DNA of 64,000 nt from Neobacillus mesonae. Its GTDB lineage: Bacteria > Bacillota > Bacilli > Bacillales > Cytobacillaceae. Numbering within the stretch: position 1 is the first letter of the stretch; the number at the start of each line of letters is the position of its first letter. A program made the position numbers and the translations under genes. The stretch lies in the NCBI RefSeq assembly GCF_023715155.1, contig NZ_JAMBNQ010000004.1:124001-188000 (forward strand), written 5' to 3'. Positions 43,634-52,961 of this stretch are shown piece after piece. The notes under the pieces are model-generated. The model was not told where the DNA came from and ran no database searches. It was given only the letters and a program-made list of their open reading frames with translations.

Positions 43634-43683
43634 TTGTACTGACACTTAATCGCTGCTTTCGAACCGATTAAGTGTCAGTACAA
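43634..43683. repeat. Perfect 19-bp hairpin, non-terminator
   Basis: TTGTACTGACACTTAATCG (43634-43652) and CGATTAAGTGTCAGTACAA (43665-43683) are perfect inverted repeats around a 12-base loop. CCTG before and CAGG after almost extend the stem. No T-run follows, and no gene of note is within 100 bases on either side. Confidence 0.7.
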
Positions 43684-43849
43684 ACTCAGGTTGGCTCAAT
43701 CAGACCTTTGCTAACACATCGGTAAGTTTCGCTGTATCTCACCAATCAAACCTTTACAGGCAGCTGCTCTCCCGCCCAGCTTCTTTTTTACTCATAATCT
43801 TGAGGTGGTATTCTTACTGTCCGTTAAAGCGGGATTATTGATTAAACAG

Positions 43850-44326
43850 CTATTTAATATGGGAAGCTGATTTTTTTTCTAATTTACAAATCCACTTATA
43901 ATATTGTAATAAAATAAGCAGCAGGATGGGATCGATGATGATAGCATACCATAAATTCCACCATCCATAATGAAAATACCCCCACGGTTCAGGCAGCAAG
44001 GTAATCGCCTCATAAATCAAAATCGCAATCACAAATCCTGTAAAATAAAGTATTTTTTTTAACAGCTTGGAGTTTTGCGGATACCAATTTAAGAACATCA
44101 TATTGACAGCAGGAATCAATACTAAATGAGGAATCAGTCCGGCAAGTTCAATTCCTTTGCTAAAGTACCAGTACCCATGGTATTTAACCTCAACATACAT
44201 GTCGAATAGAGTTTGCAGGGCAATCGTAAATGTCCAAATATGGACGATTTGATTAGTGGATAATATTTTATTGGTTTTAAAGCTGATAAAATTAAATAAA
44301 ATTACTGCCAGAATAAGTCCAATCAT
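43850..44326 (-). CDS. CBO0543-family membrane protein (copy 1)
   Basis: 158 residues, four to five membrane segments. LQTLFDMYVEVKYHGYWYFS followed by HLVLIPAVNMMFLNWYP and EAITLLPEPWGYFHYGWWNL are typical of the CBO0543 family of small polytopic membrane proteins found in clostridia and Bacillus. Function is unknown. Two relatives lie at 46757-47317 and 47447-47953, so the genome neighbourhood has three of them within 4.1 kb. Confidence 0.72.
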   Translation of the reverse strand: MIGLILAVILFNFISFKTNKILSTNQIVHIWTFTIALQTLFDMYVEVKYHGYWYFSKGIELAGLIPHLVLIPAVNMMFLNWYPQNSKLLKKILYFTGFVIAILIYEAITLLPEPWGYFHYGWWNLWYAIIIDPILLLILLQYYKWICKLEKKSASHIK

Positions 44327-44492
44327 AAAATTTTTCCTTTTTTTAACTTAATTTTCCTATCCCTCCCAAAAACTATTCATTTAATTTAAATTTAAAGGAT
44401 TTTTCCATAAAAAAATTCTAGTCGAGGCTGTAAAATTCTAGTATGATGAAAGAATGATTGATTTTTGAATAAAGCGAGGATTACAAAGAAAA

Positions 44493-46043
44493 ATGAGCTT
44501 GTTAAATGTTGGAAATTTATCTCATACATTCGGTGACAGAACATTATTTAAAGATGTTTCCTTCCGGCTGTTAGCTGAAGATCATATTGGCCTGGTTGGT
44601 GCTAACGGCGTTGGGAAGTCGACATTAATGAACATCATTACAGGCCAGCTGATTCACGATGGGGGCCGTGTAGAATGGACCCCTGGTGTACATTACGGCT
44701 ATTTAGACCAGCATACCGTGCTGACACGTGGGAAAACCATGCGTGATGTGCTCCGAGACGCTTTCCTTCCCCTTTTTGAAAAGGAAAAAGAGTTAAATGA
44801 AGTAACCGCCAAAATGGCTGAAGCCTCACCTGAAGAACTTGAGACCCTTTTAGAAAAAATGGGGGAAATTCAGGATGCTCTTGATGCAGGCGGATTTTAT
44901 TCATTAGATATGAAAATTGAAGAAGCTGCCAGGGGGCTGGGGCTCGATGCCATCGGTCTTGACCGTGATGTGGCTGCACTTAGCGGCGGACAGCGTACAA
45001 AGGTGCTGCTTGCTAAACTTCTTCTGGAGCAGCCGCAGGTACTGCTTCTGGATGAGCCGACTAACTATTTAGATGTGGAGCATATCCGCTGGTTATCTTC
45101 TTATTTAAAAGACTATCCTTATGCATTTATCTTAATTTCCCATGATACCGAGTTTATGAACCAGGTATCCAATGTAATTTTTCATCTAGAATTTTCCAAA
45201 CTAACCCGTTATACGGCAAGTTACGAAAAATTCCTTGAATTAGCTGAAATGACAAAGAACCAGCATATCAATGCATATGAAAAACAGAAGGAATTCATTA
45301 AGAAACAAGAGGAATTTATCTCTCGCAACAAAGCGCGCTATTCTACAACTGGCCGGGCAAAAAGCCGCCAAAAGCAGTTAGACCGTTTAGAGCGGATCGA
45401 CCGTCCGGAAACAGCTGTAAAACCAACCTTTGAATTTAAAGAATCACGATCAAGCAGCCGTTATGTATTTGAGGCTTCTAACCTTGAAATCGGCTATATC
45501 CACCCTCTTCTGCCAATGATGGACATGACGCTTGAGCGCGGTGAGAAAGTGGCCATTATTGGCTGCAATGGGGTAGGAAAATCTACATTGCTGAAAACCA
45601 TGCTTGGAAAAATTGATCCGCTTGGCGGAAAAGTGGAGCGAGGCGACTTCCTCTTTCCTTCTTACTTTGAACAGGAAGTCAAAGCTGGAATGATCACTCC
45701 TATTGATGATGTATGGAATGCCTTCCCGCAATTGGATCAGCATCAGGTCCGTGCTGCCCTCGCCCGCTGCGGTTTAAAAAACGAACATATTTCAAGGCTG
45801 CTTAATCAGCTTAGCGGTGGTGAACAGGCAAAGGTCCGATTATGCAAACTGATGATGACGGAAAGCAACTGGATCTTATTTGACGAACCGACGAATCACC
45901 TTGATATCGATGCAAAAGCAGAATTAAAGAGAGCTTTAAAAGCATACAAAGGAACGGTCGTACTGGTCTGCCACGAACCAGAATTTTATGAGGACTGGGT
46001 AACGAAAATCTGGAATGTGGAAGAATGGGCTCAGACTAATTAG
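44493..46043 (+). CDS. ABC-F ATPase (YfmM-like)
   Basis: 516 residues with two nucleotide-binding domains and no membrane part. Walker A motifs are GANGVGKSTLMNII and GCNGVGKSTLLKTM, signatures LSGGQRTK and LSGGEQAK, Walker B motifs LLLDEPTNYLDV and ILFDEPTNHLDI. Between the domains lies a P-site tRNA interaction linker (KKQEEFISRNKARYSTTGRA). ABC-F proteins act on ribosomes as translation factors or antibiotic resistance. Length and motif fit the YfmM/YkpA group; resistance is not implied. Confidence 0.93.
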   Translation: MSLLNVGNLSHTFGDRTLFKDVSFRLLAEDHIGLVGANGVGKSTLMNIITGQLIHDGGRVEWTPGVHYGYLDQHTVLTRGKTMRDVLRDAFLPLFEKEKELNEVTAKMAEASPEELETLLEKMGEIQDALDAGGFYSLDMKIEEAARGLGLDAIGLDRDVAALSGGQRTKVLLAKLLLEQPQVLLLDEPTNYLDVEHIRWLSSYLKDYPYAFILISHDTEFMNQVSNVIFHLEFSKLTRYTASYEKFLELAEMTKNQHINAYEKQKEFIKKQEEFISRNKARYSTTGRAKSRQKQLDRLERIDRPETAVKPTFEFKESRSSSRYVFEASNLEIGYIHPLLPMMDMTLERGEKVAIIGCNGVGKSTLLKTMLGKIDPLGGKVERGDFLFPSYFEQEVKAGMITPIDDVWNAFPQLDQHQVRAALARCGLKNEHISRLLNQLSGGEQAKVRLCKLMMTESNWILFDEPTNHLDIDAKAELKRALKAYKGTVVLVCHEPEFYEDWVTKIWNVEEWAQTN

Positions 46044-46756
46044 AAAGAAACGAGCACTGCTCGTACCTGCTCGGATTATTCTAAGCAGCTTTCCTTAAAC
46101 ATAAAGGGGATCCAACTTGATTAAACAGTTCCGATACCGTCGAGAAAGCAAATGAAATATCATCCAAAAACACACTATGTTTGGCAACATAAATAACAGT
46201 AGAAATAAGTAACTAAAACGCTTGGATTTGAACCAAGCGTTTCTATTTTATAAGGCAGTTAGTTGAATAACCATTTTAATTTTGCACTTATATCTTCTTT
46301 CTATCTACTAACCACCATAACCGAGAAAAAACTACATACTCTGACCAAATTAAAATTTTCTAATTTATTCGTTTTTCAATTTCATCTGTGTTTTCATCTA
46401 TCATCTTTTTGACATTTTCTTATCTTCCATCTTATTAACTCCCCATGTACTTTAGACGTTATATACATTTTCAACTCAAATAAGAATGGATAGACTATAA
46501 TAACACTTATAAACCGCTTGTAGAACATTTTTTAAAGTTCGAGGATAAAAAATATATTACCCTTAAGTTGATACCCGCATATTATCGTTCAAATACGAAA
46601 TAAAGAGGAAATTGGCTATAATCTTTTTGAACTAAGCCGCCAAGTTAGAGCCGCTGCAGCGACTCTTTATTAAAATCAAGCCCCTTTATTTATGTGAAAT
46701 TCTTCACAATTTTTTAAGAGAATTAATTTAAGTTGACCAGTTTGGAATTAATCAGA
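46044..46756. other. Gene-free region with a terminator and a coding remnant
   Basis: The first part holds the ABC-F terminator (46216-46242). At 46590-46673 a short frame QIRNKEEIGYNLFELSRQVR ending in TLY looks like the tail of a decayed gene. The rest is AT-rich without recognisable signals. Confidence 0.4.
46216..46242 (+). terminator. Rho-independent terminator after the ABC-F gene
   Basis: AAACGCTTGG (46216-46225) pairs perfectly with CCAAGCGTTT (46233-46242), followed by CTATTTTAT. Confidence 0.82.
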
Positions 46757-47317
46757 TTAGACTTTATTCATTGTATTTATTCTTTGAACTAACCATTTTA
46801 CAAACACAGCTTTTGCAACATAAATTGGAAGCGAATAAATGTATTTCCAGTTATCAAGTTTATAAATATTAAGCCACACAGTCAAAGGCTCAAATATAAA
46901 AGTAAAAATAGCTGCCATAACTAGATTAACAATAATAAATGATTTCCATTTTGTATAGAATTGATAAACAGTCATATGAGCAACGATAAGTATACCGTAA
47001 TCAATTGCGGCTAATCTTGGTATTGCTTGTACTAATTGATAAGGATATGACCAAAGTTGAGCATTAACACCTATATCGTCCAATAGTCCAACCAAAAGCA
47101 TTAATAAGCTCCCAAAAAGCACAATATCCTTTAATCTATTTTTATCAACATACCTCCACCATAAAATCCAAGGAAGAATAAATATGGTCAAAAGTAACCA
47201 CCATTGAAATGTAAACACATCGTGGTGGAGCCAATATTCGTTTTTCATTTCAGCTAATTTATATTCAATACTTCGTATTTCATCATAGCTTGGATAGGCT
47301 GCTTTCAACTTTATCAC
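46757..47317 (-). CDS. CBO0543-family membrane protein (copy 2)
   Basis: 186 residues with about five membrane segments after a soluble N-terminus (AAYPSYDEIRSIEYKLAEMK). FQWWLLLTIFILPWILWWRY, DIGVNAQLWSYPYQLVQAIP and VAHMTVYQFYTKWKS recall the CBO0543 family. It is near another member (47447-47953) in the same orientation, 129 bases apart. Function is unknown. The high Trp/Tyr content and long membrane segments exclude a soluble enzyme. Confidence 0.7.
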   Translation of the reverse strand: MIKLKAAYPSYDEIRSIEYKLAEMKNEYWLHHDVFTFQWWLLLTIFILPWILWWRYVDKNRLKDIVLFGSLLMLLVGLLDDIGVNAQLWSYPYQLVQAIPRLAAIDYGILIVAHMTVYQFYTKWKSFIIVNLVMAAIFTFIFEPLTVWLNIYKLDNWKYIYSLPIYVAKAVFVKWLVQRINTMNKV

Positions 47318-47446
47318 TCTCTCATATGCAGATGGGGATAATCAACTATAATCTACCCCCTATTGGCGTTTATCACCTTGCTCTCAAAATTAAAGACAAT
47401 AACAACTAGATGAAGAAAAAGCTAAATATACCTCTCAATCGAAATA

Positions 47447-47953
47447 TTACTTCATATCGCTAATTTTCACTTCAAAGATATTCAACAAATATACAATTAT
47501 GATAATGGATAAAAACCAACCAAGTAGAGGTCTTCTCTGATGAATCGGTAAAATAAAGAAAATAATGCCTGTGAAGATTACAGACCATCCAAAATTCCAA
47601 TTATGATGATAAGTAATAAATCCCATCTTATTGTTAATATATTCAATTACTATATAAACTCCCCACCATAACAAAAACCAAAAAAACCGTTTTATCCAAT
47701 CTTTCGGAAACCTGCCTAAGTATATCAATACGGTTGCAGTATAAGAGATCGTCATAGCTAAGAGGGTTATCATTGTATGATTTGGTAAAATTAAATCATG
47801 GAAAATCCACATCGATTTTTTAAAAAGTAAAAAATTGTATAAAAAGTCTCCAATTATAAAGAAAAGAATGGTGGGATAATACTGTTTCCAATTTCTCCAA
47901 TCCCCCCATATTAACGCTGCAATCAAATAAAAAGCATTAATAAGAATATACAT
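47447..47953 (-). CDS. CBO0543-family membrane protein (copy 3)
   Basis: 168 residues, five membrane segments. MYILINAFYLIAALIWGDWR, FFIIGDFLYNFLLFKKSMWI and FFWFLLWWGVYIVIEYINNK, with GFITYHHNWNFGWSVIFTGI near the end, are typical of the CBO0543 family. It is upstream of copy 2 on the same strand. Together with copy 1 it suggests local expansion of this membrane protein family. Confidence 0.72.
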   Translation of the reverse strand: MYILINAFYLIAALIWGDWRNWKQYYPTILFFIIGDFLYNFLLFKKSMWIFHDLILPNHTMITLLAMTISYTATVLIYLGRFPKDWIKRFFWFLLWWGVYIVIEYINNKMGFITYHHNWNFGWSVIFTGIIFFILPIHQRRPLLGWFLSIIIIVYLLNIFEVKISDMK

Positions 47954-48165
47954 TAGACCAATCCCTCGAAGTGTTTACCATTATCCTTTCCACTCGGCAG
48001 AATTATTATCATTAGTTACATCGAGGTATAGGCTTCAATTTATATCCTTTTTCAACAAATGTCACTATTATTCAATTAAAAATGGCAGCCGTTTCTTCAA
48101 GTAACTCACCCGTTTGTTTAAGTACATTCCTTAACAATCTTGCTCTTAGTTGTTTTTTTATTACA

Positions 48166-49070
48166 TTAATCCAAATCTCTGATTACTTTTTTCTGTTTGC
48201 GATACCATCCAAATAATCCTGCCCTTAGTGCATTATCAGCTGCAATAGCAGTCCATACGGCTGGTAATCCAAATCCTAGTTTCCATGCAAAGATATAAAC
48301 ACCTAATGTTCGGATTACCCATATTCCAACGAACGTGACAATCATCGGGAAATTACTGTTCCCGCCAGCTTGGATCACGGAAGTATCGATGGTAATGGAG
48401 GCTAAGAACGGCTGAGAAACCGTATCAATTATTAAGATGATACATAACAAATGAAGAACTGTTTTATCAGTCGTAAATATTTTACCTATCCAGGGACTTC
48501 CCAAGGCAAGAATTGCAGTAACTAAGGTCATGGCAATGGCAGATTGGATATAGCTCCATTTCCTATATTCCTTCACATCGGATTGATTCTTTTCCCCGAT
48601 TGCTTGACCAATTAAAGAACTGGATGCTACAGCAAATCCTCCGCCTATTGTAGAAGCGAATGTGGTTAAATTCCCCGCAATATTATGAGTGGCATAAAAC
48701 TTCTGTTCCCATGCGTACAATTAAGCCAAAATAAATGACTTGCCCCAATCTCATCGACAACCTTTCTAACATTGCAGGTATCGCAAACTTAATCATCCTC
48801 CAGGCTAAACTCCATACAAGTCCGAAATCACTTAATTTTAATGCAATGTAAGGGATATGTTGGGATATTTTAAACAGTCGAACAAAACCATAATTCTTGC
48901 TAAAATCATGGCAATCGCTGCCCCAGTTAACCCTAATCCATGTATTGAGCCAATCCAAAAATCAATAGGTAGTCAAGTATGACATGGACGATATTCATTT
49001 CTATGTAAGATTCCCCTATAGCTGGCCAGGCTATATTTAAAACGTTTTTTGCTTTACTTGAAAAAGGCAT
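48166..49070 (-). pseudogene. Decayed MATE-family multidrug efflux gene
   Basis: Reading frames on the minus strand give MATE pieces in order: MPFSSKAKNVLNIAWPAIGE (from ATG 49068-49070) fused by a deletion of about 100 codons to VHVILDYLLIFGLAQ, then LGLTGAAIAMILARIMV, SLAWRMIKFAIPAMLERLSM, and the C-terminal half HNIAGNLTTFASTIGGGFAV through FGWYRKQKK. At least three frameshifts and one deletion are present. The C-terminal 184 codons are still open, but an N-terminus is lacking. A MATE protein is about 450 residues, so this is a remnant. Confidence 0.82.
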
Positions 49071-49695
49071 GAAGCATCTCTACTTTCATTTTACTTCTCC
49101 CTGTTTTATCCTATCATAACAATTTTTATATTTCGCTAACCTGCCCCGATCAATAAGAAAAATCTATTATCCTTCTCGAAAGATACGTTAACTCAACAAG
49201 CACCAGTTCTGTAATTGCAATCTGCCTTGAACCGTATAGGGGTGGATTATTGTAGTTTTGATGGATTTAATACTCACTGATAGAATATAAAGGACAAAAC
49301 TAATCGCTCATTGATTTGCTTAATGAGAAAAATAGCGGTGCAAAATGAAGAAACCAAAAATATTTAAGGATCTTTTTTTGCCATCATCTCCTTCATCTAC
49401 TTACGCTTAGTTTAATGACGGTAATAAAAATGGACTGCCGCAAGCAGTCCATTTTGTTGCCCTATTCAATTGACCATGGTTAGATAAGCTGTAATTACTG
49501 CAAAAAAAGCAGACTGCTGAACCCTTTATATAGTGAAAGCATCCGGTCAGCTTAATTTATTTGTTATAAAAAAAGAACAATACAAATTAAAATAGCGATT
49601 GGAGATCATTTCATTCACTAACTCATCATCCATCATATTACCTCTATAAATAGCACCAATATAGAAATTGGTACTTCGTTTATTCGCTATACGTT
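49071..49695. other. Gene-free region with one hairpin
   Basis: No coding sequence was found. A strong hairpin (49427-49455) is the only clear signal. The rest is AT-rich with stop codons in all frames. Confidence 0.4.
49427..49455. terminator. Strong hairpin, probable terminator
   Basis: AAAATGGACTGC (49427-49438) pairs perfectly with GCAGTCCATTTT (49444-49455). There is an A/T run on both sides, so it may work in either direction; no gene is directly upstream. Confidence 0.6.
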
Positions 49696-49905
49696 TTAGC
49701 GTGACGCTTTTGGCGGTTGGCACACGTCACATTTACGTTGGTGATTATTTTTAAATTTAGTAAAGGTTTTTTCAAAATTGTTGCCACATGCACATTTAAA
49801 TAGTAACTTTTGAGAAAAACCGTGATATTCCGTCGTTAGCAACGTACTCTCCGAATTGTTCTCAACAAATTCTTTAATTTTACCAATTGTCCAACGTTTA
49901 TTCAT
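49696..49905 (-). CDS. Small zinc-ribbon protein
   Basis: 69 residues from ATG 49905 (GAGGTG 7 bases upstream; a longer frame begins further up). WTIGKIKEFVENNSESTLLT precedes LLFKCACGNNFEKTFTKFKN and QRKCDVC, giving four Cys in a CxC(G)...CxxC ribbon. Such domains are common in phage- and homing-endonuclease-associated proteins of Bacillus. It is in a degraded zone with an integrase remnant, so a mobile origin is likely. DNA or RNA binding is inferred only from the ribbon. Confidence 0.65.
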   Translation of the reverse strand: MNKRWTIGKIKEFVENNSESTLLTTEYHGFSQKLLFKCACGNNFEKTFTKFKNNHQRKCDVCQPPKASR

Positions 49906-50034
49906 TCTCTTACACCTCGATATTTTATGGCTTGGCATAGGGTGTTTCCAGGCATCCGTTCAATTGTTCAATTATGAGCAAAAATCGTAATTATCCTAAA
50001 TTTCATATTATAACACGAGGTTTTGAATATTTTT

Positions 50035-50421
50035 CTATTCTTTGTAGCCCTGATTGAACCATAGTGGATCTTTGTCATCAACATCGCCATTATAATTGAT
50101 TAAAATCTCTTCTCCTGCTTTTATATCTCTATAAGCATAGAAATCAAATGTATGATTTTTAAAATTAATCTCATAAATGGCATTCGGTTCATAAGAATGG
50201 TTAAACAACATTCCATAACCAAGAAGAATCGCAGAATGATTTATTCCATACTCAAAAGCATAATCAGCGAGTAAGGTTTTCTCAATATATTGATGTTGGT
50301 CGTTTGGATAAGAAATGACGGGTGCTTCATGCAAAAGCTCTCCTTTTTTTATATCACATGTGGCGAATACCCCTCTGTTGAAATCTCCATCACTTAGTGG
50401 GGATTTTTTTACTTCAATCAT
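50035..50421 (-). CDS. SET-domain protein
   Basis: 128 residues from ATG 50421. The N-terminal GDFNRGVFATCDIKKGELLH, the central LLGYGMLFNHSYEPNAIYEI (N-H-S motif of the SET cofactor pocket) and YRDIKAGEEILINYNG (Tyr) are the hallmarks of SET-domain lysine methyltransferases; the post-SET Cys cluster is lacking. Bacterial SET proteins of this size are widespread but uncharacterised. The substrate is unknown. Its start codon is preceded by CAGGTGAACAGT. Confidence 0.85.
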   Translation of the reverse strand: MIEVKKSPLSDGDFNRGVFATCDIKKGELLHEAPVISYPNDQHQYIEKTLLADYAFEYGINHSAILLGYGMLFNHSYEPNAIYEINFKNHTFDFYAYRDIKAGEEILINYNGDVDDKDPLWFNQGYKE

Positions 50422-50628
50422 ACTGTTCACCTGCCTATTCTTTCTTTATCTATTTAATTGAAAAATGAGCTCTTTTTATATAGAAAAGAGAATCTCTAAT
50501 ATTTCTTTAGGATATGTACTTCTAACTACTTCCATAACCTATTGTTAATGTGGTAATAACCGGAACTTGTTTCATCAATTATTTTTATAATAACAGAGGA
50601 TTAATTCAAGATGAAATAATCACAATTG

Positions 50629-50778
50629 TTAGATGTCATTTTCATCAACCGTTTTTTTTGTACCTTTACTTATATAAGGTTTTGCACTCTTTAATTTGTT
50701 GGCACTAGCTTGCCAGCGATTCCATCCCTTCTTGCCTGTTCCTCTGCCTGTTCCGCCTTTACTCTTAGCTTTACTCAT
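50629..50778 (-). CDS. DUF3934 family small basic protein
   Basis: 49 residues from ATG 50778 (GGGGTGATGAA upstream): MSKAKSKGGTGRGTGKKGWN, RWQASANKLKSAKPYISKGT. The Gly/Lys-rich head and WNRWQASANK motif are those of the DUF3934 family in Bacillus. Function is unknown. High basic content suggests nucleic-acid binding, which is inference. A longer frame upstream lacks a ribosome site. Confidence 0.75.
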   Translation of the reverse strand: MSKAKSKGGTGRGTGKKGWNRWQASANKLKSAKPYISKGTKKTVDENDI

Positions 50779-51116
50779 TTCATCACCCCAATGTTTTCTA
50801 GGTTGTAACCTTTTGATTAGTTTAGCCATTTTAGCTGCTAACCAAGCTATTGCAATAAAATCATACCAGTCTCATATGGAGTAGAAACAATAAACCATTA
50901 TCGACTACACGGAATTTCCTTTTTCTATCAACCTGATCCTTGAACACAATATGAAATAGTAATCGAAAGTTATTGAATCATAGCACATAAATTGTTTCAT
51001 TCTGTTTCTATGCTGCCAGCAGAGTTTTTTCTTTTAGTAATAAAAATAAAAAAATTAGGAGATTCACAATTTCTATGCTACACTTGGTTTACCATTTGAT
51101 TTACTGTTTTCAAGTA

Positions 51117-51138
51117 CCCCACTCATTTTTGAGTGGGG
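51117..51138. terminator. Perfect 9-bp hairpin downstream of the cold-shock gene
   Basis: CCCCACTCA (51117-51125) and TGAGTGGGG (51130-51138) pair around TTTT, followed on the plus strand by TTATTTG. It lies about 70 bases beyond the cold-shock gene and may be an extra terminator for it or for a lost gene. Confidence 0.6.
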
Positions 51139-51168
51139 TTATTTGTTTTTCTAAGAAAAATAAAATAA

Positions 51169-51189
51169 CAGACTCTAAAAAAGAGTCTG
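51169..51189 (-). terminator. Rho-independent terminator of the cold-shock gene
   Basis: CAGACTCT (51169-51176) pairs with AGAGTCTG (51182-51189) around AAAAA; on the minus strand the stem is followed by TTATTTTA. It lies 19 bases after the stop. Confidence 0.8.
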
Positions 51190-51208
51190 CTCATGTTTGG
51201 CATTTTAT

Positions 51209-51409
51209 TTAAGCTTTATGAACGTTAGCTGCTTGTGCTCCACGTTGACCTTGCTCAACATCAAAAGTCACTTCTTGACCTTCTTCTAATGTTTTGTACC
51301 CTTCGCCTTGGATAGCTGAGAAATGAACGAATACATCTTCTCCACCTTCACGTTCGATGAATCCGAATCCTTTTTCTCCATTAAACCATTTTACTTTACC
51401 TTTTTCCAT
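51209..51409 (-). CDS. Cold-shock protein (CspA/CspB family)
   Basis: 66 residues, full length. RNP1 is KGFGFIERE and RNP2 is VFVHFSAI, with [15 protein letters not shown] at the N-terminus, so it binds single-stranded RNA and DNA as an RNA chaperone. The start at 51409 has AGGAGGCAACC directly upstream. The upstream leader contains a 7-bp palindrome GTGTGCT/AGCACAC (51425-51439) close to the ribosome site. A long leader is usual for csp genes. Confidence 0.96.
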   Translation of the reverse strand: MEKGKVKWFNGEKGFGFIEREGGEDVFVHFSAIQGEGYKTLEEGQEVTFDVEQGQRGAQAANVHKA

Positions 51410-51621
51410 GTTGGTTGCCTCCTAGTGTGCTAAGCACACACAATGTATTACTATCCTTGCTCTCAGTGATCATCAAGACGAAAAGTTTTACTAATACTAT
51501 CCTTTACACCGAACAAAAATAATTCTTCTTTAAAATAGCATTTTTTGAAATTATTTGCAAGGAAACCTGATTCTTAAACTATAGCCCCCGAGTTCAAGTA
51601 CATGTTTCACCATCTTTTACA

Positions 51622-51834
51622 TTAAAGTTGGACAATCATTCTAAGGTTTTCTGCCGCCTGCTTCATATTCAAACACACCTTTTTTTCAAAACCAAATTTT
51701 TCATATAAAGCAGTAGTGATTTCATTATCAACAGCAGCACTTGTATAAAATTTTAAATGTCCATATTTGACGTGAAAAATTCTATGAACTTGGGTAACTC
51801 CAACTCTTACACCCGTTTGTTCAAAACCCTTCCC
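51622..51834 (-). pseudogene. C-terminal remnant of a GNAT acetyltransferase
   Basis: The minus-strand frame reads ...VHRIFHVKYGHLKFYTSAAV, then EITTALYEKFGFEKK and a stop at 51622-51624. The LYEKFGFEKK ending of the core is typical of GNAT acetyltransferases, which are 140-170 residues; only about 70 C-terminal codons are here and no start or ribosome site is seen. The DUF1572 gene starts just upstream. Confidence 0.6.
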
Positions 51835-52374
51835 CTATTTATCTCGGTGTTTTTCAAGCATTTCCTTTAAATATTCTCCAGATTTCCCTTTCGGAATGCT
51901 GAGACTCTTCCAATTACTATCCTTTAATTGTTTACTAATATAAACAATTTGTCCAATGTGATATGCATAATGTGCCATTTGCCTTTCGATTGCCTCTAAA
52001 ACCAAATGACTTTCTCCACGAATGTATATATTTTTTAATAAATCTTGCTCACTTAAACCAGTTAGTGTATCTATCAAGACTTTCCAGCCTTTTTCCCAAA
52101 CACTAATTAACTCTGATTTCGATGATATATCATCTATAAATTCTTCATCACGATTTCTATATTCTTTTTCCCCATCTGAAGTTAAAAAGTCAGTCCACCT
52201 TGAAACCATATTTCCGCTTAAATGCTTTACTATTATTGCAACACTATTTGACTCGTTATTATAAGTCCAATGTATTTCCTCTTCCGATATCTGAATTATT
52301 GTCTTATCTCCAAGTTTTTTTACATTTTTAAGTCTTTCAATTACAATTCTCAAATATTCATTTCCAATATTCAT
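51835..52374 (-). CDS. DUF1572 family protein (DinB-like fold)
   Basis: 179 residues from ATG 52374 (GGAGGGGATGGATC upstream; a longer frame of 23 codons lacks support). The helices RIVIERLKNVKKLGDKTIIQ, IIVKHLSGNMVSRWTDFLTS and ERQMAHYAYHIGQIVYISKQ, each with His, match the DinB/YfiT four-helix fold with a three-His metal site (HLSGN, HIGQ). The family is metal-binding; thiol-transfer or hydrolase activity is guessed for relatives. It is an apparently intact gene in a degraded zone. Confidence 0.75.
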   Translation of the reverse strand: MNIGNEYLRIVIERLKNVKKLGDKTIIQISEEEIHWTYNNESNSVAIIVKHLSGNMVSRWTDFLTSDGEKEYRNRDEEFIDDISSKSELISVWEKGWKVLIDTLTGLSEQDLLKNIYIRGESHLVLEAIERQMAHYAYHIGQIVYISKQLKDSNWKSLSIPKGKSGEYLKEMLEKHRDK

Positions 52375-52598
52375 GATCCATCCCCTCCACAAAATAAAGA
52401 GTTTTTCATTAAATTCCTTTCTAGAATTATGCTGTCTCTTCAAATATAATGCGATTTTCTTCCACTAATCTGCTCCGTTATTTCAATACCTTTCTAACGG
52501 TTACATTTCAATGATCAAGGCAATAATTCCTCAAACATTACCGAGAAGCAGGAATTTATTTGTTATGATCAAGAGCATACGAATATAAAGGAATCCAA

Positions 52599-52821
52599 GG
52601 ATTCTCACCACAGACATTAAAAGCATATCAGTTCCAATCTAAGCTGCTTATTCCAACTTTTTAGAGATGTGGATATTAAATCATTTACAACAGATCAACT
52701 AAAAGGATACTTATTAAAATCCGGTGAACACTTAAAGCTATCTAGTTTGGCCCATCGAATTCGCTTCATTAAATCAATATTTTGCTGGTTATATTTCCAA
52801 GTTCTAGTTAATCAGATGTAA
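52599..52821 (+). pseudogene. N-terminal remnant of a tyrosine recombinase (integrase)
   Basis: The plus strand reads GFSPQTLKAYQFQSKLLI, a one-base shift, then RDVDIKSFTTDQLKGYLLKS, GEHLKLSSLAHRIRFIK and IFCWLYFQ before TAA 52819-52821. This is the SAM-like N-terminal domain of phage or ICE integrases. The catalytic domain is missing. It lies directly upstream of a dispersed-repeat copy, evidence that mobile DNA once inserted here. Confidence 0.68.
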
Positions 52822-52961
52822 TTGCTTATTAGCAATTCTCCTATTTCGTACTTTGGCACTTATAAGGAAACGTTTAGCGGAGAATAATCATTCACAAACT
52901 CTACAATTATTTTACAATCACCTGCTTGGTCTATGAAAAGCATCATGATAATAACATTCCA

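Noticed and set aside
46590-46673. Short frame QIRNKEEIGYNLFELSRQVR
   Set aside because: Reads like a gene tail, but no start, no family and no upstream coding; noted only as a possible remnant.
48072-48175. Short minus-strand frame RNVLKQTGELLEETAAIFN
   Set aside because: It could be the tail of a lost gene after the MATE remnant, but it is too short to assign.
48683-48958. Stops in the MATE gene as selenocysteine codons
   Set aside because: The gene has several frameshifts and a large deletion, so the stops are part of decay; no SECIS-like hairpin follows.
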